This document shows positions 23,789-35,159 of a stretch of DNA of 64,000 nucleotides, piece after piece (position 1 is the first letter of the stretch; the number at the start of each line of letters is the position of its first letter). This DNA is from Paramyrothecium sp. XJ0827 (lineage: Eukaryota > Ascomycota > Sordariomycetes > Hypocreales > Stachybotryaceae), in assembly GCA_020881915.1 (NCBI GenBank), contig JAJFPB010000004.1, positions 3,720,001-3,784,000 of the forward strand, in the 5' to 3' direction. Both the position numbers and the translations under genes were made by a program. The notes under the pieces are model-generated. The model saw only the letters and a program-made list of their open reading frames with translations, made no database searches and was not told the origin of the DNA.

Positions 23789-26700
23789 TATGGGGATACG
23801 ATGAAATTTGATGCTTTAGAAGGGCGCCGGACTCGCTAGCGTTGGCCCCCTAGCCGAACGGTCGAGGCCGGGGTTCGGTGAGGTGCGCCGTGGCTTTCCT
23901 TGGTCTAATTGCCTTGCCCTTGGGATGTAGGTTCAGGTGACTGGTCAAACGAGACAAACCAGGCACGTCCTGAGTCAAGGCACCGGGCCAGCGCAGCGAG
24001 ATGTCTCGGTACGTGCTAGGTTTGTGGGCGATTCGCGTGGTGAGATTAGAGGGAGACTGGGGCTCTGGAGTGGGTGATGGATGATCACGACCCTTGCAAG
24101 GCACTGTTTCGAGGGCGGTTCAGAGTTTGGCCTGCGGTGATCGTGTGGAATGCAAACGGGGCCGTCGCGGGACCAGATGAAATAGCAAGTGCAAGCAGAG
24201 CCCCTTTATTCAATTGAGAGTGAAACGGGATCTGTAGGTGAAATGATCTGATTGTTCTGACGATGGATTCCTGCAGCAGCACTACTGCAAGCTGCAAGCT
24301 GCAAGAAGGTAACTTAACGGCCTGCCCAGGGAGGTACATCTTGGTCGTACTTCTGGCTACCGGTCTACCCCTAAGGCACGGTACCTACCTTCGGTGCAGC
24401 AAGGTTCCTTGGGTACTAGTAGGTACAGGACTTCGCACTAGCGCTTGAGCTACCGAATTATTGCGTGTCCCTTTGGGGGGAGCCCCTAACTCGCTCGGGA
24501 AAGGCACCTGCACGAGACAAACCCAGGCCCAAGCTCCGGTTTGGGTGAGGGAGCCCGGCCTGACTAAGGCACCTTAAAAGGCAGCCCCACCGCCTGGCTA
24601 ACCAAGTCCTGCCTGTGCCGAGCGGTACCTTGCAGGAGACCCCACAAGACACGAGGCACCCGGAACTTGGAAGTGCCCTGCCCAGGCTGCCCCCAGGCAA
24701 AGGCTCAGTGTCTCGAATAGTGGCATCTGCAAGATGAAAATGGGTGGTGCTGTGCAGCCGCTGTGTTCAGGCTCGTTCTCCCTGCGCTGTTGTACACAGG
24801 CAAGTGTCTGACAGTGAAGCGGCAGATAACGATCGCCGCATCCCGGGGTGATCAGGACCGAGCTTTCCACTACCTTACCCACTCTGTCCAACTGCGAATA
24901 ATGACGATAAAAAGTGTTATCAAACTACCTTAGCCTGCCACGCTCCAATCAGGGGTCTGGTATCACCACGACGGCCGTTGACGTGCATCATAATTGCACA
25001 CGACTGCGGTGCCTGGCCACGTTGGACCAATTGCTTGTTAGTCCTGCATCCTCGGTACCACACCCTCAGGTTTCTCGATTGAGCTGTCTGCAGTCGGTAC
25101 CTCAGGCTTTGGGCACCGGCCTTTCTTCACAGAGACGACACACCGTCTTTTCCTCTTTTTGTGCCAACACACATTCCCAGCTTTCGTCGTCTTGGGGAAT
25201 AATCTACACAGGTGCTGAAAAACGCTGAGCAAGCTACGAAGCACACACGAGTGCAACAGACTTGCGCTGAGCTCGAAATGAATGGGCATGCCACGGCAAG
25301 GTGGCCGAGTGACTTGCTCGTGCCCAAAGGTTCTGAAAGCCTGCGTTGCGACTTCTTGCCTCTTGACTTTTATCTGACGCTTATCACACTGATGCGCCTT
25401 ATCCAATCCAGAGTCGTAGGGACCAGCAAAGGCAACGTGAGCTCCTGAACAAGCCGCTCTTTTCCGAGTTTGTCGAGGATGCTGCCGCTTTCTCTGTGGT
25501 TGCTGTGGCCGAGGCGACCAATCGTTGAGCCAGTCAATGCCACTGCCAGGCCGGCACCATCATGCATCCGCGGCAGAGCAAACACATCACATTGTCGAAA
25601 ATGCGTCCCCGCCCGCAATTTTTGGTGACCCCTTGCAATCAAGCCCTTTCAATCAGGCGGAGCCAGACAGCGTTGACTGTTAGAATGCCTTGTCGACCTG
25701 CCCTGACAGCAGACATGGAGAACGCCTCCTCAGTGCACCCGGATAAAAACGACTCGAGAGCCTTGTTCCCAAGTATCCGGCCAGCCACGGCGCCGTACGG
25801 CGTGATGCTCCTGACTGAGCCGCTGCGAGCTCTACGACAGGACGCTAGCAACGACCTCGTAGCGCTTGCGCCGCATAAAGGAGGGTTCCTTATCGCCTCC
25901 GATCTAGAGCATCGCGTGTGCCACTCTCTCTGCGAGAGCGTCTTGCAGGTTAATTCACCCGTCCCTCCGGCCAACCGCATAAAGCAGGATCTAATGCGTG
26001 CCAGGCTGGGATAGTGGAAGCCGCGGCGCTTGCCCTGGGCGTCCAGCCGAGAGACCCGACCTCATCCCCTATTGATGCCAAGGTCATTCAGCTACTGCCC
26101 GGTTCTACTTTTGGGGTCCAAGGGAACAGCCTTGGTGTTGCTTTGCTGTTGCGAAACGGTCCTGGCGTTCGGGTGAGCTTTGAGAGCTACGCGACTTCGA
26201 TGAACAGATTCGAAAGTGATGCTTTTGACTGGAACCCAGACACGTTCGTGTTTTTGAGAAATGTGGCATTGCGATCAAACTGGCGAATACGGGTCCTTGT
26301 GCTACACGTTCCTGTAATTCAAACCTCGTCATGATGGATGTTTATGAGTAAGAATGTCGTCCATCATACGTCCTAGCTTGATTGTCAGACATTCCCAGAT
26401 TACTCTGATAGTTGAAAGCGCCAGAGCTCGTGCCTGATGTTACTGTATTTGATCCTCTGAGCTTCCCAAGATGAGCTATCGAAAATGACCGCTTCATCCA
26501 GTTTGATACTCGAGCCATTTCGCCCAAGAAGTGTCCTGGTTATCCTCGAACAAACGGCTTGTATTTCTATGCTTGTGTTTGAAAGTTGTTCCAAGCCTGC
26601 CTTAACTATAAGTAGCTGTATACTCAAAATAAGGAAAACGCAACAAAAACATAATAAATTACCAGTTAAGTAATGGCAATCAATCAAAAATTGAGTAAAT

Positions 26701-26950
26701 GTCGTATATTTTAACGCAAAAATGGAGACAATCATTTTGAGTTTCTCCATGATATGCAGAATTACCAGGTACATTGCTTAGATATCTACCTAAGGTAGGT
26801 AAGGTAGTATGCATACATAGGCCCCCGTGTCACAATTGAGTGCCGTAGGTAGGTTTCTGAGGCCATTACGTGTGAGTTGCTCACGACTTTCTGCGCCTAA
26901 CAAGGTTTTAGCCTGAACAAAACTGACAAAGTAGAGTATCTAGCTTTATG

Positions 26951-27193
26951 CTATTTGAATAGCACCTTCGACTCAACCACGCCACAGCCGCCAAACCCTT
27001 CGAGTGCATCAGCCTGGCGGTGACAGATGTTTGATTTATACGGCTTGTCAAGGCAATAACGGCCTTTAACCTTGATGATAGCTAACACAATGGGCTGGCT
27101 CTTCGGTTTCCAGCACACATAATTGGGTGCAATTGAAGAAGGGAAAAACACGCAGAATTCAGTCATAATGGTAGAAACTTGGTGGAGAAACAT
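26951..27193 (-). CDS. Possible small cysteine-containing protein, 80 aa
   Basis: This ATG-initiated frame sits in an AT-rich, gene-poor stretch and has a TATATAA box about 50 bp upstream on the same strand. The product has five cysteines (residues 14, 27, 47, 57 and 70) and a hydrophobic N-terminal third, and its C-terminal half (GRYCLDKPYKSNIC..GFGGCGV) has the look of a compact disulfide protein. I recognise no family. A classical signal peptide is not clear; an upstream exon could supply one. Genes of this size, composition and location are often secreted effectors in fungi, but that is inference. It could also be a chance frame. Confidence 0.33.
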   Translation of the reverse strand: MFLHQVSTIMTEFCVFFPSSIAPNYVCWKPKSQPIVLAIIKVKGRYCLDKPYKSNICHRQADALEGFGGCGVVESKVLFK

Positions 27194-27241
27194 AATCGGA
27201 CATGACACAGACGGGTGCAGATTTCAAGTCAAATTTGTGGT

Positions 27242-27248
27242 TTATATA
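27242..27248 (-). promoter_or_regulatory. TATA box upstream of the small cysteine-containing frame
   Basis: A perfect TATATAA on the minus strand, about 50 bp before the candidate start codon. It is the main non-coding support for that gene. Confidence 0.35.
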
Positions 27249-27317
27249 AGGTCTGTTTTGCCAGCATAAAGTTGCTATCTATCGTCTTCACATTAAGTCT
27301 AACGCTCCATTCATCGC

Positions 27318-28745
27318 TCAAGGAAGATTCATGTTGCTCGTGATCGTCTTGGGCTTCTTGGCAGCCCTTCCACCGAAGCCCCAGCCGATCTGGTGCGCGA
27401 CGTGAATGGCGACATCAAGATCGTCTGCCCACTGCCATACCAATCCGGGGTTCTTCTGGAACATGCGTCCGGCGCCGACCAGATCCAGGGGGGTGTCGCC
27501 CTCCTCGTCAGAGCCCTTGATGAGCTTCTCCGCCAGGGTACCGTCCTTGATGCTGCCGACCGTGCTGACAAGCATCTTGTCGCCCACGGCGGCCTTGATC
27601 TTCTTGGCGAACGGCGCCTGGTAGCCGGGGCCACCGACGACCTTCTGCTGGGAGTGATTGCCGCCGCTGGACACGTCCAGCACGTCGACGCCGCGGGTGG
27701 CGAGGATCTGGGCGAGCTTGACGCTCTCGTCGACAGTCCAGCTATCGCCGCCCGTCCACTCAGGGTTGGTGTCGAGCCAATCCGTCGCGCTGATGCGGAC
27801 GAACAGGGGCATGTCCTTGGGCATGACCTCTCGCGTGGCGTCGACCAGCTCGAGGGCCAGGCGGATGCGGTTCTCGAAGCTGCCTCCGTACTGGTCCGTT
27901 CGCTTGTTGCTGGCGGGGGAGAAAAAGCTCGAGACGAGATAGCCGTGCGCAAAGTGCAGCTCGATCACATCGAAGCCAGCGCTCACGGCACGGTTAACGC
28001 CTGCAACGAAGTCCTTCTTGAGCTGCTCAATCTCGGCAATAGTCATGGCACGGGGCGTTGGGTAGTGCTCGTTGAAAGGCTCGTCACTGGGGCCGTAGAC
28101 GTTGTTCGGCCAGCCGCCCACCTCCTCGGTGGCGGTCGCGCCAGAGCTCAGCCAGGGAGCGACGCAGGACGCCTTTCGTCCGGCGTGGGCCAACTGAATG
28201 GCAATGAGCTGGTTCTGGCTGTGGGCAAAGTCGACATGCTTCTTCAGCGTATCAACGTGCGCGTCAAGCCAGATGCCAGAATCCTCGGGGGTGATGCGAC
28301 CATTTGCCTGGACAGCTGTCGCCTCAATCATCGTGAGGCCCGGCTATAGTTTGTTAATTTCCGTGGAAACCAGCAGTGGGGGACACGGAATACTTACTCC
28401 GCGCTGGACCATTCCTCCGTAGTGAGTGATGTGCCAAGGCGTATGGAAGCCCTCATGAGCGCTGTACTGACACATGGGCGACACCCAGATACGGTTGTGG
28501 AGCTCGATCCCACGGATCTTGAGAGGGGTGAAGAGCTTGGGGACATCCTCACCAGAGGGCTGAGGGTAGATGGCGCTGCCGGCGGGGGGGTCCTGCTTTG
28601 GGGTGAAGAAGGTACAGTTCTCGGCGGGCTCGTTGACGATAGGGGCGGAGCACTTGGCGTCCTTCTCCGGGCCGGGCGTGCCAGTCCGGGAGACGGCGAT
28701 GCCGTGGTGAGGGTGGATGATGCGCTGTGCCAGATACGCCGCCAT
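27318..28745 (-). CDS. Old yellow enzyme, YqjM-type NADPH:flavin oxidoreductase, 457 aa
   Basis: Two exons: 28398-28745 and 27318-28343, joined MVQRG-PGLTM with a 54 bp intron. A TIM-barrel FMN enzyme of the old yellow family that reduces activated C=C bonds of enones using NADPH. Visible family motifs are [24 protein letters not shown] (FMN site, with the thermophilic-like/YqjM Cys), the substrate-binding His pair in [22 protein letters not shown], and the phosphate-binding end [15 protein letters not shown] 50-residue N-terminal extension precedes the barrel. Cytosolic. The physiological substrate is unknown; roles in detoxification of electrophiles or in secondary metabolism are both common, and no partner enzyme is adjacent. 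Confidence 0.9.
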
Positions 28746-30681
28746 ATTGTTGGATGCTCAGGTGCCTAGTGATGCTCGCTCAAACCAGATTTGCGATTGC
28801 TGGGGCGGGAGACGGTCCATTATATCTGCAAGGGGGGAGGGGGCGGCTTCAGCCAAATTCGTACATTCCGTGCTCTCGGCTCCAATCCCCATCGACGAAG
28901 CGACTTGTACGTCATCGGACTTAACACTTTTTTTCTCATCGGTGGCTTCTATTTGTAAGCCAATAGTATGTGCCTGATGCGCGGGGACCCTGATGTCGTC
29001 CCATGAGGCCATGCCGCTGCAAAATGCTTGGGGGACTAGCCGGAAGCAGACGTGAGAGTCCACCGCATTATCGGCTCCAGCCTCCGCCATCGCAGGGAGT
29101 GCTCCGGCTGGCAGGGCGCGTCCCGGAGCCGTGTCTCAGGCGACCAGGCGGGATCGCCCCCTGTTCCACCGGCGCTGTTTTCATTGGCTGCGGGACTACA
29201 TAGCAACCCCGAGTCTTGCCCGGTCAACTTAACGTTGATTAACAAGCAAGTGGTGCCAGGTTTTACTAAGTCGGAACTCGGTGATATTGTTTGCGGCAAA
29301 ACTCGGAATGAAAAAAATCAATTGCGCCGAGTCGCACGGCAATTATGCAAACTCGTCTATGACTTGATTTCCAACCAGAAACCTAGTTGAGCGATGTGAG
29401 CGCTGGTATGATTTGTGATTGAAATTCCCAATCACAAGGGACGGTGCATGTAGCACGGAAATGACGAGGAAGACAAAATGAAATAAGTCGAAAATAGTCA
29501 TGTCTTGAGAAACGGATTGGTTGGCGGTTGAAAAACAAAACTTTAACCCTTATCCATCGTTCTTTCGACTAGTTTTCGATTATTTCAGTTAAGCCGTACG
29601 CAAAGCACCGACTTCTTCTAGAGTTGACAGGAGGTTTTGTGTCTATTCTTCAAGTTCAGCTTTATACGACTTGCTGAAGTGGTCTCATCGAGTACAAAAG
29701 CTTATAGATGCCCTCTCAATTGCTGTCGTCCTGTCAGAGACCGGATTGCTGAATCAGAGTGAAGAGCGCTATGGGGTGTAATAACTGTATCTTAATCTCT
29801 GCCGAGTCCTAGCTACGAGGAAGCACGGCTCCTTATATAGTTATCTACGCCTCGAGAGGGCTGGAACAGTCGCCGTTTCATGTGTCCTGACACGTCCCAA
29901 GAGGTCAAAGCAGGCAGCTGAAATCGAAATTCACCATTTTGTCGGCTATGGATAAACCCTATACTGAAAACAGACGTCTTCAAATATGCAAACAATAGGT
30001 ATTGCAGCTCCGAAATTGACATTTCTAGGCGGAACGCGTTGAAGCACTAACCGAATGCAGGTCGCAACTACTTCTAACAAGACAAGTCATAGGCTAGTAT
30101 CCTTGAGGTGGCATGCTTTCAATTGCGTGATAGTGTCATATAGGCTTTCTTCATCATTGATTGCTTGTAAAGTTATTGAGCGTCTAGTTTAGATTAGCCA
30201 TACAATTTCTGAGAATTTGGACTGAGAGGGACCAGAAAACCAATTGACAGCCAAAATCGGATAGGCGGCGGGTAATGTCGCTACGATTCTGAAAGCATGC
30301 CATCTACATCTCAGTACCCCTAAGTTGCTTTACTTTCTTCCGCAAAGTCGTACACAAGCCTCACTCGTCCGCATCAGTAGTATTACACTTGGGCTTACTT
30401 TATACTGAAGTTCTGTATGGGAAAACATAATTTTGCCTACCTATGCCATAGAAACGTGCACAAGCGCTTGAACGTGGATCAAAACTGAGTGACTATTACT
30501 ATTCTAAGGATTAATCGCCGCCATCGTGTATTCGTAAACAAATTGGTGAGTTAATCACTCTTCTGATATCCCCAATTCCGGCACAATGCCTCACCTCGCA
30601 GTTAGGTCGATATTGGCTCGTCTAATTTCCATGTTTTAGGTGGCACAGACAAATATTGTCCCTCGTGTGCCGCTCAAAATC
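28746..30681. other. 1.9 kb gene-poor, AT-rich region
   Basis: The left 150 bp is the promoter of the old yellow enzyme; GATATAAT on the minus strand near 28819-28826 may be its TATA element. From about 29220 to 30600 the sequence is AT-rich with no frame above 70 codons, unlike the GC-rich gene bodies around it. This looks like decayed non-coding DNA; no repeat ends could be found by eye. Confidence 0.45.
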
Positions 30682-32296
30682 CTAAACGGTGGCGCTGCTA
30701 GCCAAACCTGCTTCCGTTATCAGGAACGGCGGTGTCTCGGGGGGGCTACGCCCATTCCTGTAGCTCCACAACCGGCTCAGATCTTTGACCTTGATATCAT
30801 GCTTGGGCCTGTTGTGACCCTTCTTCAAGCCGTGGACCTCAACTGGTGTGACTATTTCACCAGTGCCGAAGCCATCCTTGCCCGCCCATGTGACGTTGAA
30901 GGCTTCGCGTGCGTTCTCTTCCGCGGCCCCCTCCTCACCGAAGACAATGGCCTCCTCCATGAAGCCGTTGTTCTCTTCGTCGGCGCCTAGAAAGTGTCCT
31001 GGGCGGTGCGGATCCGGCTTGAGCGGGAACATGCCGTCGAGATAATGCTGGTTGAGTTGGTGGCCGCCACGGTCGGTAGTCCGGGCGAAGAGGCGGCCCA
31101 GGAAGCGTGGGAGCTGGGGAGACTCCATGCGATTTGTTGCAAAGTGCAAGACGCCCCAGACGGCCACAAAGTCTGTGGTGTGCGCGTAGTGCTCTACGTA
31201 GCCGATTGCACGATCCTGGGCGGCCGTGGTGGTTCGGGAGGACAAGAGAGATGAGGATGTAGAAGAATCCCTGTTGAGCTTCGGTGGTGGTGTAGGATTG
31301 TGCTTGCCATTCACATGTTCCTTGATCTCCGTGACCTCGACGGTAGGGGATGCTGGGCTGGGCGCATAGCTCGTCTCCGTCATGACGGTGTTCATGGCTT
31401 GGAGTGGCTTTTTCTGGGTAAGACTTTGGGAGATGGCATGCCGGTGGGGGTTGTTGAAGTGGTTGGCGGCGTTGCCAAAAGTGTACACTTCGAGCTTTGC
31501 AAGCAGATCTTGGGGCATCTCCTGCAAAAGCCAGTCCAGTACCATGCCTCCCATGATGCCGCCCTGAGAGTGCAGAATGAAAACGACCTTGGACTTTGAG
31601 GGATCGTACAGCACATTCTTGATGAGTCTATAGCAGACACGGACGTCGGCTGTGGCGTAGTTGAAGTTGCGCTGAACGAGGCATTCAATCACGTCAAAGA
31701 TGATGCCATCTGTTCGGTTATGGATGCCCAAGATAGGCCGCCCAAATGTCAAAGCAAGGCGGTTCAAATTACTTTTCAGCCAATGCTCCCTAGGTAGGAG
31801 ATCAGCATGGAGTCGAGACGGAGGCTTGGTAGACTTACCCAACAGCCACACCATTCAAGAAGATCCATTGCTCATGCTCATGCTCAGGAAGCCCCTTGGC
31901 GAATTGCTCGTCCGAGTGATACTCTATATCCTTCCCATTCAATAGGCTACACAATCCCCGGTTGACAAGCATGAAGGCTGCAATGTACGCCGCGTCCGCC
32001 CAGAGCGGAAACATGAACAGGAAGGGCAGCGAAAGCAGGAATCCTAGCTGCAGCACAATCAGGATGAAATGCACAAACATGCTGTGCAAGTTCTGCAGGC
32101 TCGGGTAAAGCTCGTCTAGCTTACCCGAGTCGGTCGGCCTCAACGGCAACCCGACCCAGGGCAGGGCCCAAATGTAGACGAAGAAGTAGGAGATGTCCTT
32201 GGCCATGAGGCGCCAGGGAGGGTCAGTATAGGCGTAGTTGATGACGGATGAGCCGCCGACCTGGGAGCGGTAGAATGCAGTCTCGTGAGGTGCCAT
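30682..32296 (-). CDS. Membrane-associated alpha/beta-hydrolase-like protein, 521 aa
   Basis: Two exons: 31839-32296 and 30682-31789, with a 49 bp intron. The N-terminal part has hydrophobic segments (ISYFFVYIWALPWVGLPL; a long stretch from MFVHFILIVLQLGFLL to AYIAAFMLVN), indicating membrane association. The C-terminal part has a hydrolase nucleophile elbow, VVFILHSQGGIMGG, followed by a Gly/Asn segment (YTFGNAANHF) and a late His-rich area (HYAHTTDFVAVWGVL), the order expected of Ser-Asp-His lipases. A Ser/Thr-rich insert of about 70 residues lies between. I do not recognise a named family; it resembles uncharacterised fungal proteins with lipase-like folds. Substrate and membrane are unknown; a lipid or ester substrate is inference. 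Confidence 0.75.
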
Positions 32297-34036
32297 GGCG
32301 GAGTAGGACCAGAACCAGTGACCTACTGCTCTGATCTAATTTTTATTTTTAGTGTATATAATGATGCAGGGCTAGCAACAAGACAGAAGAAACAGCACCC
32401 GCCGTGACACCAGCTAGTTCATCAAGAAACGCAGGCTGCGGTGCAGGGATAGGTATATATATAATAAAATGCACTTCAGGCTGACAAGGCAAAGGCCGTT
32501 AGGTACGTCACGCGGCAGATCACCGAATGGGGCAGATCGATGTCACCTGGGCCGCACTGCGCATGTCCATGGCGTCGTGGCTTGGCTCATGGAAGGGGGG
32601 TGAGAGGCCAGGAGCCAAGACGGGCCAGCGTTACCGCGAACCGACGGCCCCAACCGCATCGTGCAGTGCCAAAAATGTCTACTTGGTGTGAATAGCACAT
32701 TTCATGTGTGATTCTTAACCATAATTTGTGCGCAACGAAAAGTGTTTACGTTTTTTAGACTGAGTTTCGGGTCGAGTGTGTGGAATTCTGGCGGCCGGCG
32801 TACATCACGAGACGTGGGAACGATGCGTGTATTCATGTACCCAACTTCAACGCCGCAATGTCACGTCGATGCATGTGACAAAACTCAAGGCAGCAAGCAT
32901 GAGCGCACGAGAAGCAGTCCTGCACTGCTTCGGCATGTGAGAAACTATACAAAACAGCCGCACGACAAGGCTTTCCCCTCGGTCTCGGCCCTCACCTACC
33001 GCTCTTTAACGTTCCCTCTATCTAGCCCGGGCCTGGAAATGCCTAAAAGGGGACGCTTGACGGGATGCTTCCAGCGGGCCCAGAGACCTGGATCTGGCCT
33101 TGTGGGGCCGCGCCCATGCAGCTGGAAATGGTGGCGTCCCCGTGGCTTGCCCGCACTTGCATCTCCGTCCGGGGAAGCGGCCCCGGGGGCCTTATGGTAG
33201 ATCCAGCCAGCTGCGTGTGAGACAGAGGGAGGTCCATGAGGGAGAGTCAAAACTTGTAGAATAATTCCATCCGTCTTTGAACTTGGCATCTGCGTGCATC
33301 GAGAAAACGCCACTATAGATAGAACTTTGTCTTTCATGTCAGTCTTATCGTGAGCTGTCCGCTAGGCTCAAAGTTAAAACGAGGTTATGCTCCCCGCTAA
33401 GAACCAGCTGAACGGTTTCCCGTGCACCGCCTCCTCATATTCACATTCTTAACCTTTGGCCATACGCTTGATCCTGTAGCCGCCGGGCCAGCTGAAGGGC
33501 ACAGTTTGCAGGATGCCCCGAGTTTGCGTGCACGTGTCAAATGGCCACGGTCTTCTACGAGCGGGAAACGACAGACACCGACAGCGCTTCCATATCATTG
33601 GACTTCGCGTTTCAATGGAAGTTTGGAGATCTTGTACCGGGGTTAATAATGCCAAAGTCATCATATCACTCTCAGATAAACATTGTGTAATTTTGATAAT
33701 TTTTAATTTATTTTTTCGACGGCTCAATGCCGTGATATATCTTTCTTGGACCAAACGCTAAAACTATTCTATGCCTGTATCCCATGTCTATAGTCTATGC
33801 CCAAATTGAAACAAGCTTCGCGCCGAAGTCTATGTGGCGCGGCTGGGTTCAATCACCCAGCGTCAAGCTTGTGCTGAAGATATCAATCTTTTGTCGTTAT
33901 TTTTTATGTTTGGATGCCCGGATACTCAGAGACCCAGCACTGAGCAATGGGAGCATTCGTCTAGATGTTTGATCTATAGTTTCGGTATGTTCGTAAAATC
34001 GTTTGCCTTGTGCTTGCATAAGACAATGGGGCCAAT
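32297..34036. other. 1.7 kb gene-poor spacer
   Basis: Contains the promoter of the hydrolase-like gene on the left and the 3' flank of the reductase gene on the right. Frames here are short and overlapping; one with a signal-like N-terminus at 33422 begins with GTG, not ATG. No gene is supported. Confidence 0.45.
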
Positions 34037-34972
34037 TTAGTCGGCAGACTTGTGCATGGAGCCGGTGACATAGTTCTCGCTGCCGAGGCCGTTGATGATC
34101 TCAATGTCCTCAGGGTCGAGCTGGAATTCGAAGCTCTCAAGGTTGCTCTGGATGCGCGAAGGGGTCAAGCTCTTGGGCAGGACGACGTTGCCGCGAGAGG
34201 CGTTCCAGTTGAGCAGGATCTGGGCAGGAGTTCTGCCATACTTGAGGGCAATGCGGTTGATGGTGGGGTCCTCCAGCTTGTTGCCCCGAGCCAGCGGGGA
34301 GTAAGCCTCAATCTTGATGCCGTACTTGTCGCAGAGCTCAACGAGGGGCTCGCGCTGGCAGAAGGGGTGAACCTCGACCTGGTTGACAGCAGGAATGACC
34401 TTTGCCTTGTCGACGAGGCTCTCAAGGTGGGCAGCGCCGAAGTTGGAAACACCAATAGAGCGGACCTTACCCAGGCGCTTGGCGGTCTCCAGGGCACGCC
34501 AGCTCTCGAGGCGCTTCTCCTCGTCATCAGCGGGAGAGTGGATCAGGTAGAGGTCGAGATACTCAAGGCCCAGCTTCTCGAGGGAGAGGCAGAGGGCGTT
34601 GAAGGTGGCCTCATAGCCGTGGTCAGAGTCCCACAGCTTAGAGCAGACGTACACCTCCTCGCGGGGGGTACCGGTCTTCTTCAGCCAGCGGTTGATGGCA
34701 CGGCCGCAAGCCTCCTCGTTAGCGTAGCGGGCAGCAGAGTCGATGTGACGGTAGCCAGCATCCAGGGCGGCGGTAACGGCATCCTCGGTCTCCTGGCCAT
34801 TGGGGGCCTTGTAGACACCAAGGGCGACCTGGGGAATCTCGTTACCGTCGTTAAGCTTGACGGTGCCGACGGAGAGAGAGTTGCTCTTGGGGCGCTGCTG
34901 CTCGACGACGGGCTTCTTGACGAAGACGCTTCGCTCGGGGGAGGTCTCGGGGGTGATAGCAGAGGGAGCCAT
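34037..34972 (-). CDS. Aldo-keto reductase, 311 aa
   Basis: Single exon. A (beta/alpha)8 NADPH-dependent reductase of aldehydes and ketones. The catalytic tetrad is complete: Asp78 and Tyr83 (GYRHIDSAARY), Lys112 (VCSKLW) and His145 (YLIHSP). Family signatures LGVYKAPNG, IGVSNFGAAHLE, NQVEVHPFCQ, AYSPLARG and the cofactor segment VVLPKSLTPSRIQSN are all present. A 30-residue polar N-terminal extension is unusual but lacks targeting features. Codon use is strongly biased to C-ending codons and GAG/AAG, more than in its neighbours, which suggests high expression. It resembles yeast Gcy1/Ypr1-type reductases and fungal glycerol or xylose-like reductases; the exact substrate is not resolvable. 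Confidence 0.92.
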   Translation of the reverse strand: MAPSAITPETSPERSVFVKKPVVEQQRPKSNSLSVGTVKLNDGNEIPQVALGVYKAPNGQETEDAVTAALDAGYRHIDSAARYANEEACGRAINRWLKKTGTPREEVYVCSKLWDSDHGYEATFNALCLSLEKLGLEYLDLYLIHSPADDEEKRLESWRALETAKRLGKVRSIGVSNFGAAHLESLVDKAKVIPAVNQVEVHPFCQREPLVELCDKYGIKIEAYSPLARGNKLEDPTINRIALKYGRTPAQILLNWNASRGNVVLPKSLTPSRIQSNLESFEFQLDPEDIEIINGLGSENYVTGSMHKSAD

Positions 34973-35152
34973 TGTGAGAGGTTTGGTGTGAAGAGGAGCA
35001 AACGCTGGTCTATTAAGGAAAAATAAAATTTGAGGTCGGTTTGAATGAAAGTGATTGGTATCAAAAACAGAATTGATACTCAGTTGCAGTGATAGCGATG
35101 TAGATAGAGGCTTAAGAATTCTGATTTGGGGAAGGGAAGGAGAGGAGCAGTG

Positions 35153-35159
35153 TTATATA
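35153..35159 (-). promoter_or_regulatory. TATA box of the aldo-keto reductase gene
   Basis: TATATAA on the minus strand, 181 bp upstream of the start codon, followed by a purine/pyrimidine-biased leader. It fits the high expression suggested by codon bias. Confidence 0.45.

Larger units (their letters stand above)
23789..27317. other. 3.5 kb gene-poor region
   Basis: The left end is the promoter of the Sec7 gene. The centre has several TACCTACC/AGGTAGGTAAGGTAG motifs (24380-24425, 26788-26807, 26846-26854). The part about 26330-27300 is clearly AT-richer than the rest and contains a small candidate gene listed separately. A minus frame at 26400-26600 looks weakly coding (EIQAVCSRITRTLLGRNGSS) but has no start or splice partners. 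No transposase or reverse transcriptase motif was seen. Confidence 0.45.

Noticed and set aside
27393..28349. 318-codon plus-strand frame over the old yellow enzyme, and a similar 324-codon frame over the aldo-keto reductase
   Set aside because: Mirror frames of strongly codon-biased genes on the other strand; the real genes have full catalytic motifs.
33422..33646. 74-codon plus frame with a signal-peptide-like N-terminus
   Set aside because: It begins with GTG, has no ATG in frame, and its tail is not protein-like.
33835..33865. tRNA T-arm-like hairpin CTGGGTTCAATCACCCAG
   Set aside because: The conserved B-box base after the loop is wrong and no acceptor or D arm can be built around it.
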